Made by a program: the position numbers and the translations under genes. From Saturnia japonica (Eukaryota; Arthropoda; Insecta; Lepidoptera; Saturniidae): 64,000 nucleotides of DNA. Positions 1 to 12,518 of this stretch are shown one piece after another. The stretch is taken from assembly GCA_033032175.1 (NCBI GenBank), contig CM065313.1:13369327-13433326 (forward strand). The letters are read 5' to 3'. Each line of letters starts with the position of its first letter. Positions within the stretch are counted from its first letter, which is position 1. The notes beneath the pieces are model-generated. The model was not told the origin of the DNA. It searched no databases and was given only the letters and a program-made list of their open reading frames with translations.

Positions 1-579
1 TGGTCTATCGATTCGCAAGCAATCAGCTGAACTTGTGGTGTCCAGAACATCTTTGCGTCGCATTTTGTTGAAAGATTTGAATTTGCACCCGTATAAAATT
101 CAACTTGTGCTTGAATTACTGCCAAAAGACCCAATTTTACGACGAGATTTTGTTGAAACAATGTTGGAACGCTTTCAGAGTTTCAACATTATTCTGTTCT
201 CCGACGAAGCCCATTTTCACTTAAATGGGCATGTCCATAAACAGAATTGCCGTTACTGGGCTGCAGAGAACCCACGTGCAAAACATCAAGAACCTCTGCA
301 TTCGCCAAGTCTACTCCAATAACCCAGCCACGATTAACCAGTGGAAGATAAATATCGTAGAAAAAATGGCAGCTATTCCTGGCGCAATGTGTCAATGAGT
401 TTTTACCAATTTGAGGTTCAGATTCGAGGAATGTTTGCAGCGGGATGGTGCACACCTGAATGATGTAATTTTTAAGAAATAAATTTCCCAGATGTCTATT
501 TTATTTGAAATAAAGATGTGTATCTGCATTATATTTAGTTTTTTTTTTTTTAATTCGCAAATCTTATTGGCCCATTCTG
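1..579 (+). mobile_element. rosa-type (DD41D) mariner, 5'-truncated copy 1
   Basis: The 3' part of a Tc1/mariner-superfamily transposon that enters the window already inside its transposase. It aligns closely with the second copy at 56161-57352, from the helix-turn-helix region to the right end. The right terminal inverted repeat lies at about 552-579 and reads outward into a TA dinucleotide (580-581), the usual target for this superfamily; its inner part matches the end of copy 2. About 300 bp present in copy 2 are missing here at roughly position 310. The left end lies outside the window. Confidence 0.85.
35..482 (+). pseudogene. transposase remnant, rosa-type mariner copy 1
   Basis: A broken transposase. 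The first part reads as a second helix-turn-helix (motif SRTSLRRILLKDLNLHPYK) followed by the first catalytic strand with FSDEAHFHLNG, so the first catalytic Asp is kept. At about 310 the frame jumps directly to the C-terminal segment (ATINQ-type region around 330-480) that in copy 2 lies after the second and third catalytic Asp residues. Both of those residues are therefore gone and the protein cannot catalyse transposition. The frame after the junction is also shifted. The family in insects normally has about 340 residues. Family call from motif recognition; the deletion is seen by comparing the two copies. Confidence 0.85.
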
Positions 580-581
580 TA

Positions 582-1794
582 GGTAAGTTAAACATTAGAC
601 TGGTGAAATTATAAAAAAATTGATTGGTTAGATTTTTAAATCTCCTATTTTTACTCTATACATATAAAGAGGGCAGAATATATAAGACGTAGTTAATGAA
701 TTTTTTTTTTTTGCAATACCTATCTAAATGTATATACAAAATGAACGTTGGTATAATATAAGAGTTTGATAAACTTCAACATCGCTTGACTTTCTACCAT
801 CTATAAAAAGTAGTGAAATCTCTTATACAGCCAAGTGTAGGTATTAAAAACGATAATTTTGGCTAAAATCTAGCCTATCTTTTACATGTTCTTTAAAATC
901 TACCGTAGGCCTAATTATATGAGCCCAAAACATTTCAACCAATGACAAGACAATATACACAAGCTATAAAATAATGAACAAAGAAATATCATTATTAATT
1001 AAAAAAGTAAAATGCCAACTAAAATTTCCTGTAGGTACTATATATATTTTTGAGAAAATGCTAAAGAATGCTAAATATTATTTAAAAAAATGTTTTGTTC
1101 ATATTTTTTATATGTATAAATATACTTACATGCCAAATGTAATCGAAATCAATATCGAAACATAAACAATAAAATATAGGAAAATGAAACTCTATTCGGA
1201 TACTATTTGTTCCATATGATTTGTTAAATAAAAAGTATAAAACACTTAGTCCAATTAATGGTCTGAGATGATTCACATTCGCCCAGTAGTTGGACTTGAT
1301 TCGATGCACTAATTGCACCAACACTTTTGAATTTGCATTTCCCACTGCACTGCGCTAACGGATTTTAACTTTTTTTTATTATTTTGTTTTTTACAAATAG
1401 GTTGTGTTACGTAAAAACGGTTTTGCAAGGGTTCAAAAAAATGTATCTGAAATTTAAATAAACGATTGTCTGTTTATCCCATTATGTTAATATGTCAAAT
1501 GTCAAATATTTTCTTTTTAATATATGATTAATCATGACCTAATCATCATTTAAAACACTAAAAGCGCGGTAGTCTGGAATTGTTGAACTGCTGTTTTAAT
1601 TGAATTGTGATTTTTTTAACACTGCAAAAAGACGACACAGTGTCTAATGTTAAGCATACTAAAATCCAGAAACAACGGCGCGGCATTCATCACCTGGTCA
1701 TCACCATGTGTACGGTGATGAACAAATTAAACTACTTTTAAAAATATTGATAATAGAAAGCTGGAGGTTTCTCTACAGATACGAGCAGCACTGC
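582..1794. other. AT-rich stretch without a gene
   Basis: No supportable gene, RNA or repeat was seen. A minus-strand open frame at 1082-1345 (87 codons) has no motif I recognise and runs into very AT-rich codons, so I do not call it. Confidence 0.5.
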
Positions 1795-1872
1795 AATTAA
1801 GATTTATTTATCTAATCTATCTATTCTATATCTATATCTTCTATCTATCTATCTTCTATATCTATACATATA
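1795..1872. repeat. simple repeat, TCTA/ATCT-rich
   Basis: Imperfect tetranucleotide microsatellite made of ATCT, TATC and TTCTATCT units. Confidence 0.85.
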
Positions 1873-2784
1873 ATAAAGTAACTGATCGATGTCGGTACAT
1901 AGAAGATATATGAGAAAAACTATTATCGGGGGCCTCTATCAACGCAGCAGAACCCAAAACAATTTTTGTCTGTTTGTCTGTTTGCCAACGTTTGTGCGCG
2001 CTAATCTCAGAAACGGCTTAACCGATTTGGAAACTGTTTTCACTAATATATTGAGGTAAGGTTCACTTAACATTTCGTGTTTGTTTTACTTCAATAAGTT
2101 CATAAATAAAAAGGTATATCAACTTAAAAAATCACGTCGAACATTCGTTCGATAAAAATACTATAAAATAGCTCTTCAGTTGAATTGACTGAAATTTTAG
2201 TTATCTGTATATTATGGTTTGTAAAACGATGATGATTGAAACCTTTCATAAAGTTAAAAAATTGAGAGTTTCAAAAATTTGTAAATACTAATATAAGTTG
2301 ACCTCAGTTCTATGTGAGAAATCATATTAAATGGGGGTCAGCATAGGCTGGATAGTTGTCAGTTGAATATAGCTGCGCCGCTGCTAGAGATGGCAATTCA
2401 TTCCGAAAAAGATCGATTCGAATCGAACTCTTATGAATCGAATCACAAAAAAATCGATCTCTCAAAAATCAATCTTTTTTCGATTCACTTTCGCATTCGT
2501 ATTAACAATATAAAAATCCCTAAAATAGAAAATTAAAAGGACACCACAACAATCGATATTTTGTCAATTTTACCTTACTAAAGTATCAGTTATTATAGAG
2601 AAACGTAGAAAGGTATAGAGAGAGAGAGAATTTATTACAGGTATATAGGAAAATAGAATTAATTTCAAAAATTTATTATTACAAACTGTTGTCGTTATTT
2701 TGCTGTTGGGTAACAATTTACTGTTAGTATTTTAATTGGTAACTGACACCATACAAAATTACTGCAAAATGAATTGAATAATCC
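1873..2784. other. non-coding, with an ATCGATT-rich palindromic patch
   Basis: No gene. Positions 2395-2490 are rich in self-complementary GATTCGAATC and AATCGATC words, which can fold on themselves. Low-level matches to genus-type repeats (phrases such as 'aaacggcttaaccgatttgg' near 2010) suggest decayed transposon DNA. Confidence 0.45.
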
Positions 2785-3645
2785 ATACCTACTAATATTA
2801 TAAATGCGAAAGTAATTCTGTCTGTCCCATCTGTTACATTTTCACGCTTAGACCGCTGAAACAATTTTGAAGAATTTTGGTTTTAAAAGGATATGGGCTA
2901 CTTTTAGAAGTAAATTTGGAAAGGGTGAAATGGGAGGTGAAAGAAAGAAAGAGGTGGGTGGGGAAAGTTCGTATGAAGAAGCCAATTTTGATGAATTTTG
3001 GTATAGCGATATGTTGGACTATATAGAAAAACTTTGGCTACCTTATGTGGTGAAAATAAAACTTTAATGGGTGAAATAAGGGAAGAAGGTTTGTACGGAG
3101 AACCCATCAAACCATAGATCTATTTCATGGATAGAGATCTATTGGATCTTAGAGACGGATTTCGGGTACCTTATGGCGCAAAGACAAAACATGAAGGGGT
3201 CAAATAGGGGATGAAATTTTGTATGAAGAACCACTATTTCTCAATTTAGGGATATAAAAATTCATATTTATGATTTTAGGAAGAAATAAAAGGGTTTTGC
3301 GTTTTTGAAAAATTAATCGACATGGTGGTACAATAAGGGATGATTTACATAGAGTGATAAATCCATCTTTGATTTTCTATTGGTTTATCGTGTTTAGAGA
3401 TCAGTCAGTATTTATGCGATTATATAGAGGGGTGGTAGGGATTGCAACCACCATACAAATAGAGATAAACCCAACTATGAGTTTCTTTTGGTTCATCGTG
3501 CTCAGAGATCAGGTGTATATGCAATAATATAGCGGGGTGGTAGGGATCGCGACCACCATATCTACATATAATAATAAACCCATGTATGATTTTCTTTTGG
3601 TATGTCGTGTTCCGAGATCAGTCGGTGTATTTCTATACCATCTAA
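2785..3645 (+). repeat. Lepidopteran-type dispersed repeat with tandem units
   Basis: It starts with 'ctactaatattataaatgcg', a very common start of moth and butterfly dispersed repeats (recognised from memory). From about 3330 to 3640 a unit of roughly 110 bp is repeated two to three times. Each unit has a hairpin-forming core GGTGGTAGGG-ATCGCG-ACCACC (near 3431 and 3536) followed by a 'GAGATCAGTC' phrase. Single copies of the same unit occur at 6040-6165, 48580-48700 and, inverted, near 49020-49135. The open frames here contain no protein motif. Confidence 0.6.
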
Positions 3646-3649
3646 TTCG

Positions 3650-4740
3650 ACAAGGTCCCTGTCTCAGCATAATGCTGCAGGCCTACAAGCGCAAGCACCA
3701 CAGCGCTGATAATCTGACAGAGCCTGTAGGCATGTAAAACTTCAGGGACGAACTAACATAACAACAATTTTAATTATTAAATAAAATAATCGTAACTTTA
3801 TACGAATAAGTAACATTTGTGCTATAATATATACATCTCCCAACTGTATACTGCATATATAACTATATATACACTATAATCATATAATCATACATATTCA
3901 TCATCATTATCATTATATCAATATAGCCATATCCCATACACATTGAGATAGACTGCCCACCACTTGGGAAAAAAATATTTACCTACTGAGCCAACATAAT
4001 TGAATTGTATAGTAAATACATTCTTGCAATAGTAACAAATATTTTTTCAATTTAGCTTTGAAGCTGAAACGAAAAGTCAGCGTAATATTTCGAATAGGAG
4101 GTGGTATGTTGTTCCAGCATATCTAAAAGAACCACGAAAAGCTACAGTTTTATGACGTGGTATAGCAATTTCGTATGAGCATTATCTATTTTCATGGTGG
4201 GGCCACATAAATTTATTATATAGGTAACTTGGAGTTTTAGTAGACATTATATCAAAGAGCATGCTAGCCAAATGTAGCTTCCTCCTCGCTTCCATTTTTA
4301 ACAACTTGGATTTATTTATAAATGGTGTGATGTGCGAACGTGATGGGACCTTATAACAAAACGCACACAGGCATTCTGAACACGCTGAATTAATTTCTGT
4401 GTGCGTCCCAGAAGTTACGGGCCGTAAACAACATCACAGTAATTTAGCTTGGAAAGGACAATAGAATCACATAACTGTAGTCTGAGGTCCTCACTTAAAT
4501 ATGGTCTAATTTTGTACAGTATATTAAGACGATAGAAATAGTTTCTTACACAGTTATTAATACGTTTTTCGAACCTCAATGAACTGTCAAAAATTAGTCC
4601 AAGGTTTCTGGCATCATGAACATGCTGCACGGCTCAATGGTTAACTATAATGTTAAGATGTGAACTATTTACATTTAAAGCCAATTACCATAAAACTGGA
4701 CTTCTTTGGGTTTAGAACCAGGCAGTTTGAGGTAGACCAC
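3650..4740 (-). mobile_element. 5'-truncated non-LTR retrotransposon (CR1/Daphne-like)
   Basis: Minus-strand LINE fragment consisting of the C-terminal part of a reverse transcriptase and a presumed 3' untranslated region (about 3650-3978). Truncation at the 5' side is normal for LINE insertions. The exact ends and target duplication could not be fixed by eye. Confidence 0.7.
3979..4735 (-). pseudogene. reverse transcriptase C-terminus of a LINE
   Basis: Only the thumb and connection region downstream of the catalytic site is present. It begins near ARNLGLIFDSSLRF and continues with the typical IRPYLSEDLRLQLCDSIVLS and LSKLNYCDVVYGP segments (readable frame at 4415-4630). Further fragments in other frames include a 'RLIQRVQNACVRF' stretch, an 'IPRHKTVAFRGSF' stretch and a terminal 'WNNIPPPIRN...FKAKLKKYLL' stretch ending at a TAA at 3979-3981. 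The frame changes and stops show it is dead. Similar C-termini are typical of CR1-like and related LINE clades; the clade is a guess, the LINE assignment is firm. Confidence 0.8.
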
Positions 4741-4744
4741 GTGT

Positions 4745-5363
4745 ATATTTGTGTGTGTTAAAGTGGAAGAGTTTTTTTTTGTTTGTTTAAACACGCTAAT
4801 CTCTAGAACTACCCCAGTAGGATTCTAAAAAATCTTTTTGTATATGATAGCTATACTCACGACGAATAGTATAAGGCTATCTAATATTAGGCTACAACTC
4901 TCAGCAATCCTTAAATATTGATTTTTGTTAAGTCGGAGGTGGAGACTGCTTTATCCGCTTGCGCTGTCGTAATGGTTAATGATACGTAAATACAATTTGC
5001 TACAAAAATACTGGTCCCTTATATAAAAACAGTTTGCTATAGTATATGACTATCTCCTATACAAAAAGCTATTTTGTAACAAGCAATTGTTAAAAATTAA
5101 AAAGTGATTTATGAACATTATTTTTAGGCATGGCATATTAATTCTTACGAATAAAAGTTTCTTTGTCATGAAGAAAATGTTATAAAGTTAAGTTTTGTTC
5201 ATTATAGTATGTTATTTTAACACATAGTTTAGGAGATAATAAAATAATGAAATAATTTGTACTTGCGACAAGAATAATAATTATGATAGACTACACAGGT
5301 CCGTTAGCGTTGCGGTGTTTATTGCATAAAATTAACACGGGTGAAACTGTGGGGCACAGCTAG
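4745..5363 (+). mobile_element. non-autonomous Helitron-like repeat, copy H1
   Basis: A non-coding dispersed repeat whose body (around 4930-5363) aligns with 11470-11915 and 57370-57733. All end with a GGTGAAAC-containing hairpin, then GGGGCACAG and CTAG followed by T. A short hairpin just upstream of CTAG with a T after it is the standard right end of Helitrons. Here the hairpin is decayed. The left end is uncertain. Confidence 0.55.
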
Positions 5364-6029
5364 TAGCAAAATATAAATGTAATTTGTAAAAAAAAAATTG
5401 CGCATAAATAATAACGATAGGTTTTACAGAGAATTCTTAAAATATCCCTTTTCTTAGAAACGATAGATACCGAAACATAAGAAATAAAATAACTTTCATA
5501 TAATTATCTCATAGATAAAAGGAAATCCTGTTTCCTGACGTGTAATGCTCTGTTATTTTTTTACACGGCATAGTGTTCAGAGTTCCTAACTCTCTCCGTT
5601 GTCATAACGATCCAATCGAGAGCATAGTGGATGAAATATGACGCGATAAATTACTACGTTATCAGACAGGGCCGTGTCTACTCCGTCCGTTTTCTAACAC
5701 TTCATTACTCTGTTCAGATAGTTTTAATATTTTTACCTTAATACCTACTTGTAACTATAGGGAAGAAATGTAATTATTTTTATGAAATACGTTTTATTTC
5801 TCCGTCCTTATTTCATAATTGATTAATCTTTGTCTTAAATAATTACTTACGTAACATTATATCAATATTGGTCTTCTATATAAAAATCTCGTGTCACGGT
5901 GTTTTTGGTAGCGCATATTTGGTAGGTATGAGAATAGGTCGTAAAATATTATATATGTATTACATACCGCTATATATCCAGATTTTTTTTTTCGTTTTGT
6001 CTTGTTCAGGTATTGGTCGGTTTACATAC
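5364..6029. other. no gene seen
   Basis: AT-rich DNA with no recognisable reading frame, RNA or clear repeat. Confidence 0.5.
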
Positions 6030-6165
6030 AGTAAAGCGAGATGGTAGAGATTGCGACCACATACATATAGTGATAAGCCTATCACTGATTTTCTTTTAAT
6101 TTCTTGCGTTCCGGGATCACTCGGTGTGTATCCAATAATACGCAGACGAAGTTGCGGGTAAGAGA
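6030..6165 (+). repeat. single copy of the GGTGGTAGGG repeat unit
   Basis: Matches the tandem unit of 3330-3640 and the copy at 48580-48700, ending with an 'ACGCAGACGAAGTTGCG' phrase shared with the latter. Non-coding. Confidence 0.6.
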
Positions 6166-6945
6166 TAGTTATCTTATAAGTTGTATGGCGGAAAAATTTA
6201 TTTGGTATTAATGGTATTATATAAAATTAATATTTCTTCTTTATAGATATACACGTATATAATATAATTTTGGATTATCAGAAATGGCGGATTTGGATAA
6301 AATTTGGTATTTCGATAATGTTTTATTTCCAAGTTTAACTAGATTTGTTTTATAGAGCTCCGGGTGAAGCTCTCTTACCCACACATTAAATAACAATACA
6401 AGTTAATTAAAACATAAAAGATTTTCCAACTGTAATCCTCAGAAATATCATTCATATTTAAAGTATGATATTATTATTTCGTATGTGTTAAGTTATATTC
6501 CAGCTTTGTCATACTGAGGAACGATACATTTATCATGTCAACTCAAATGACAGATGAACGCGTGACGCAACCAGACGCATACTGTATGTAAAAGATCATT
6601 TATTTATTTAAAAGGAAAAAAATATAAATACCTAACATCGCTTTTTCCACTTACGTTTACTCTTACAGAATATATTTCAATTAAAAATATAACAACCACT
6701 ACCAAAACCACTAGTCATTTTATTAACATTGCAGCATATGTGATAACAACACAAAATTAAATGTTTAGTTTAGATCCTAAGAGAATTTTAATTTTTACAA
6801 AGTTGTAAAATATGAATGTAGGTAGTTTAGAATTCTAATTATAACAATATTATTGGCGTCTCTTTGATATCGTGTTGCAGAGAGAAAAAATTATCTAAGA
6901 CATCTTTATTCTCTATGTATTTACCCAATAGTTTCTTTATTTATA
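6166..6945. other. no gene seen
   Basis: AT-rich sequence without a supportable feature. Confidence 0.5.
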
Positions 6946-7447
6946 ACTAGCAACCGCCCACGACTTTGTTCGCGTTAATCTAAACTAATTTTATAAACCA
7001 TACTTCTGCACGGTAAAAAACAACACATCATTCGTCAAGTGGTAGGCCTTAAGAAATTTCAATAAAACTTTTAGAAATAGTAAATAATAATGGAAAATTG
7101 TTTTTCAGACTAAACTCACAACCGATCTCTATGAAATTTTGTACACAGGAAGTATAAGTTTTTCCATAATTGATAATAATTCAATATTTATTTTAGAAAT
7201 AACAAAATATCCGATTTTGATCTACTTTTGTTCACGGGAAGCATACGTCATTTCTTAATTGATAGGCTATATGAACCGTCTATGCATAAGAACCATTTAG
7301 ACATCGTAAAAGGTATAACATGCCATTTCTCAATTTATAGACTATATTATTATGAATTGTCTACTAGATGAGGAAAAATAAAATTACGAGATTGAAATAA
7401 CTACCGCATAGTAGCAAACGCGAGCGGAGCCGCGGGTTCACCACTAG
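6946..7447. repeat. 502-bp repeat with imperfect inverted ends
   Basis: The left end reads ACTAGCAACCGCCCACGAC and continues to GTTCGCG. The right end, read on the other strand, is ACTAGTGGTGAACCCGCGGC and continues to GCTCGCG. The interior has phrases such as 'gatctctatgaaattttgtacac' typical of lepidopteran Helitron-like repeats. It could be two oppositely oriented Helitron-type tails (CTAG at 6947-6950 and 7443-7446) or one element with terminal inverted repeats. Confidence 0.5.
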
Positions 7448-8151
7448 TTTTATTATAAAAGCGCACATAATTTCCCTAATATGTTTTATTAAATTTTATA
7501 TGGATCCAAATTTTTCTGGAGTTTCTAAGAACTCCAATCATGTCATAAGTAACTTTTTAATCATTGAGTTGTAATCACAACTCCACATAACAACGTTAAG
7601 TCTTAGAGAATATAGAGGTAAAAAATTAGTTTTCTTTATTTTATGAACTTAAATCATATTAAATTTATTTTGGTTACGTTATATTAAGTCATATTTCAAA
7701 CCATACACCACATGCTCGTGGCGTTTCCTAACAAAGTGCTTCTTATGATTTAGACTACATATAAAATTATTTTTAGGTAATTCTGACAATGTGGTTAATT
7801 TTTTTAGACAGTTCTTTAGTTTCGTTTTTCCACATATGAAAGCAAATGCTATTTTGTTAGCTAATTAATATAATAATAATTAAAAAACATTGCTAACAAT
7901 ATTACACCATTTATTAAACATGTGAAATATAATACTATCTTTTCTGAGCGACTTCGTTTTTGTGTTTTTCATACTATGTTCTTCTCCAGGACACAGACTA
8001 CCTCTAAACGAAATTAAATTGCTATCAGTTGTGAAGTTCAATCGTGAAAAGTTAACAAATATAAAGACAGAGCAACTTTCGCATTTATCATATTAGGGAG
8101 GATAAATAACATTTAAATATGAGAAAAAAAAACATTATAGAATCTTCAAAT
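7448..8151. other. no gene seen
   Basis: AT-rich stretch without a recognisable gene or repeat. Confidence 0.5.
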
Positions 8152-8480
8152 TAATACGTGAAGCAAATGCTTCGGTACCTTTCTAAGCGTATTGCGTGCA
8201 CAGAAGACTGTGAGATTTGGCATGGTTAAAGTTTATATGGAGAAGGAGTGCAGAAAGCTAAAATTTATCTATAATATATTTTATTGTTAAATAAAATAAA
8301 ATAAATTAATACTGCGAATCCTAACCTGACAAGTGTCTTATACTTAGACCCTCCAAAATATTGACATTGTCACTCAACGAAAAGTGACAGCAAGTGATGT
8401 AGATAATACTCATTGTTTATGAATACTGTAAATGTCAAACAGAAAACGGTCTATGATCAAAAAGTCGCTGGTCGCTAGTT
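8152..8480 (+). repeat. tRNA-module repeat family, partial copy without modules
   Basis: Aligns with 58144-58430 and 62316-62640: shared 'taatacgtg(a/t)agcaaa', 'ttgcgtgcac(a/g)gaagac' and 'atggagaaggagtg(c/t)agaaa' stretches. It stops before the part that holds the paired tRNA-like modules in the other copies, so it is a 3'-truncated member of the same family. Confidence 0.75.
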
Positions 8481-9896
8481 AGAATAAATAGTCATACTTA
8501 TGAGGTTACTTCTATTATTTTAATTGTTTGATTTGATTTTTTTTAGTGCTTCTAGCCGTTGGAAGTTGGTATAAAACATTATTAACCTATTCTTACGATA
8601 TAATTGGGGTCGACTAGTGATTCAAGTTTATTCACAATTTTTTCTTGAATCACGCTGTATACTAACAAGTTCGATACTAACTTTTAAAACGAATTCTCAA
8701 TACTAATTTACAGTTTTGCTTGGCCAATAAAAACACTTGAGTTGAAGAAACTAGCAATCAGATTTTATAGCCTATTTATTGAGGAAGGTTATAGGGAATA
8801 TAACATCACGCTACTACCCAAAGGAGCTAAGCATTGACGATGAACGAGATGGTCGAATAATTTTAACACCATAATCGTGAAGCATAGCTAGTACTAAAAT
8901 ATAATGTCATTCTTTTTTTAATATGTTTGTATTTTGTGAAAAGAAGTTTATGTGCAAGGCCTACTTCGGAAATACTACAGCCATATATATTTCTGTTGCA
9001 AAGTAGTAGTGCTCAGCTGCTATGTTCCAGTTCAGTGTCTCTCGTTGTTAACACGCACTGGCATGCGAGGTTTTCCAACTCAGTCATCAGATGTAGCCAG
9101 CTTATAGTTAGTCTCAAGATTGCTTTCTTTTTCAAATTGGTTATACATAATTACAGGATGTAGTGACCACTTACATCAGGTTAGACTACATGCCTGCTTA
9201 CTATCTCAAATCATTAAAAAATGTTTAATCTTTATTGGGGATGGTGGAACAATTTGGTAATAAAATTAATTAGCTTCTTTTATATGCATAGCCCTAAACA
9301 TTATTTAAATTTAATTTAACAACTATCTTATATTTCAATCAATAACTGATGACGCAACATCAGTTGATTGTCAATGATATATTTTGAAGGGTAAAAGCAA
9401 ATTCATAAAAGATAACATGGTTTCATGCGAAGTTTCTATCAAAACCTAAATATATAAGGGAGATAGATTTTAGACATCATTCCATTAAATTGAAGTTTAA
9501 ACTTTGTCATTACTTTGATAACAATAATAGGTTTATTTAAAATTCTAATTCAACTGAGGCGAGTATTTCAGCTACTACTAGCTTTTATTAAAAACTCGAC
9601 ATAGGCTTTTAAAACTCTTTAAGACCTGTCGGGCTAAAACAGCATTAGGCTTTATATGTAAATTACTTTAGGTCTAGATTTTAATGCAGTTAATTATGAT
9701 TTATAATTTTAAGTTTGAATTAAAAACAAAATATATAACAATTGTGTACATATTAAAACTATAAGTAAAATATATTATATCGGTATTTATACTGTTAGAT
9801 TTTATTCTAACTTAGATTCGAGAAATATAATGTGTCTAATAGTGACTAATAGTACCCTAATTTGGTATTTCATAAGAGCTAACAACAGAAATCGCC
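8481..9896. other. no gene; possible decayed repeat near 8940-9200
   Basis: No supportable gene. Positions 8940-9200 contain phrases ('ggtggttagactacatgc'-like, 'gtagtgaccacttacatcaggt') resembling a common lepidopteran dispersed repeat read on the minus strand. The 78-codon frame at 8927-9163 lies within it and is not convincing as a protein. Confidence 0.4.
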
Positions 9897-10043
9897 CCAA
9901 AAGCATTACTGGAGTGGAAACCCAGAACTGGTCATAGAAACGTGGGTAGGCTGCCGAAGAGGTGGACTGATGATCTGGTTATGATAACTGGGAGCACTTG
10001 CAATATAAGAGCCCTATACTCAACTTGGGTGGAAAAGAACTGA
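9897..10043 (+). pseudogene. RTE/endonuclease-RT type LINE C-terminal fragment
   Basis: A short in-frame stretch of 48 codons ending in TGA. It carries the signature LLEWKPRTGHRNVGRLPKRW and a following TDDLVMITGS, which is the conserved extreme C-terminus of a large group of insect endonuclease/reverse-transcriptase proteins (normally RTGRRSVGRPPTRW followed by W-rich residues). Nothing upstream belongs to the protein, so this is a 5'-truncated insertion of a plus-strand LINE. Identification rests on this single motif, which is quite distinctive. Confidence 0.75.
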
Positions 10044-11469
10044 AGAAGAAGATATATAGAAAATGGAAAATAAGTTTCATAGTTTAAAAAAAAAACGATC
10101 AATGGCATTCGGTATTTAGAAATGTAAAATTTAACTATTTAGACATTATCCGAAAGTGTATTAGCTATGTAAATATGTTCTCTGTGGGGTGATAAAGGCT
10201 TTTGAGTGGCTGGGGCAGCCGGTTGACGACCGCTTAAAGCAATTTGCATTGGTAACGCTGTGGCTTCTTATGGCTGTTACATTTTCAGCTACAACAAAAT
10301 ATATTAGCGATGATGTCATGTTCGGCGTACAATCAAGTTAATTAAGTTTAAGTTAATGTGATCACTATAATTTATTGGTGTAATGGTGATTATTCTGTTA
10401 AGCATAGTGTTTAATTAATTAATTAATTAATTTGAACTATATTAATTTATTTGTAGTTTGATTGAATATTGTAGTTGACGAATGAAACTAGGAATTGAGC
10501 CTTAATATAATATATAGTGCAGTGTAATAAGTAAGGTACATTTCTTTGGTTCTGCCGAACAAGCGACCTTTCATGAGATGTTAAGCAACATAATCTTGAT
10601 CATTTCCAAATAAGTATGTTTGTCTGTATATACCTAGTCATATATTTAAAGTAAAATCTAATGAATCGAAGACGATGTTTCTCACAATATATCAAAGAAA
10701 CTTAGCCGCTAAATAACCATTGGGATCTTTAAAATATTATGAAACGTTAAATATCAATAAGTCAGTGGATTCAATAAAGCTAAATCCAGCAAAACATAGC
10801 GTTATACGGTGAAGAAAATAAATATTAACCAATACTTAGATGCTTTTACAGATTGAAAACTTGTAATGAACATTTGAAAGCAGAATTCTCTCGGAGGTAG
10901 CTTCGTGAACGCTTATTTATAGAACTAATTGCGATAATTAAATGTTCTAAGTTTTCAACTTACTAAGTAGTTTCCTTCATAAATGCAGACCGGTGTTGCT
11001 AAAGTTTATAGCACTTGGTAAGTCTTCTTTGGATCTAAAGGTGTTAAACTAGAGAGTAAGAAATTTACAATGTACTGATTTTATTTAATCATTACCGTCG
11101 GTAAACAGTTAAGATGTTAAAGAAAACATGACATTTATTGAAAAAGGTCGTGGTTGTAATTTTTTCTTCTCTTTTTAATTTAATGGAAACTGTGTTTATC
11201 CACAATTATGCCAATGTCACGCAAATACCTAATTAATCTTGTAATTTTCAAACAAGCTTTAACAAGATGGCGGCTTCTTTGTTAAAGCTGACCATGGAGA
11301 TTTTGTGGTAACTACAAATGCATGTTTTTATTTATTATTCTAATCCACTTCTGCACAATAACCTAACTACATCACGGAAAATGTCGTAAAAATGACATAA
11401 TATAGGTTTAATTATGAAAAATAAAAATCACCACATGACATCAGGGTCCCGCCAAAAAATCCCGGATCT
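10044..11469. other. no gene; AATT microsatellite at 10412-10432
   Basis: AT-rich DNA without a supportable gene. A short perfect (TTAA)n run occurs at about 10412-10432. Confidence 0.5.
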
Positions 11470-11915
11470 AATTGTATTCTCACTTACTTTGGTGTATTGT
11501 AAGTCGAAACACGAAACGCTCCCGAATTGCTTTATCCGCGGGCGCTGACATAATGATGAGTTATACGTAAATACAATGTTCTACAAATAAATTGCTTCTC
11601 AGTATATCTAAATAAAACCTAATAATACCTTATGCCTGTCCCTTATATATGAACGCATTAAAGTATTTTGTAACAAAAGTTTGTTGAAAATTAAAAAGTA
11701 ATATATGAGTATTATTTTTAGGCATGACATATTAATTCCTACGAACGAAAGTTACTTCATTATTAAGACAATTTTATGAAATTAAACTTTGCCCTATTAA
11801 AGCATGTTATTTGACGAACAATTTGAGAGATCATGGAAAATTAAAACTGTACTAAAATCATCAATAAGTGATTTTTTTTAAATTATATGCGAGAGAAACC
11901 GCGGTGTACAGCTAG
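11470..11915 (+). mobile_element. non-autonomous Helitron-like repeat, copy H2
   Basis: Body aligns with H1 (4930-5363) through phrases such as 'gctttatccgc' and 'tacgtaaatacaat', and with H3 through 'agtattatttttaggcatgacatatt'. The right end carries a GAGAGAAACCGC hairpin remnant and CTAG (11912-11915) followed by T. Confidence 0.6.
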
Positions 11916-12518
11916 TTGTTTTATGATACAATAAGTACTGGTGTTATTCTTTTTAAATTCAAAATCCCTATTCATAATTCATAAGCCGGATAAAATAAAG
12001 AAAAACTTTAAAATCTTTTCATCGAACAATAGGCACGATAAGAATTATTCGCGTTGTAAAATAAAAGTTTTTTTTTCAGAAACTTTCTTTCTGTAATGAT
12101 TACGCTACAATGTCAGACTTACACGAATTTCCCACAATGACATTTTTGCCGTAATTATATTACAATTTACCTTTTTAAATACAACTCATGCTGAATTATG
12201 AATTTCACCTATTGTTATTATAATACTTCCAGTTTACTGTAAACTTGTTTACACTTTAGTGTAAATCCAGTTGATATTGCACTTTTCTACATTATTAAGG
12301 GAGGCAATTCACTCTATTGTAAGTCTCAGTAAGGGTGTCGCTACCTCTTATTACTCATTTGTCAAAAATCATTATGAACAATTTCTTTTATACTTCACCC
12401 GTTTGTTGAGTTTTGTATGAAAATTGCACAAACCTACTCATCCTACCTTCCTTAATCTTCCGCTTACTGTATTTTTTTCATTATCCTCAAAGCGAAAAAT
12501 CTGTGTAAATGCGCACCT
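11916..12518. other. no gene seen
   Basis: AT-rich sequence without a recognisable gene. Confidence 0.5.

Noticed and set aside
1082..1345. 87-codon minus-strand frame
   Set aside because: Only the first third looks protein-like; the rest is AT-driven and no family is recognisable.
8927..9163. 78-codon frame as a small protein
   Set aside because: Lies in sequence resembling a common lepidopteran repeat; composition is not protein-like.
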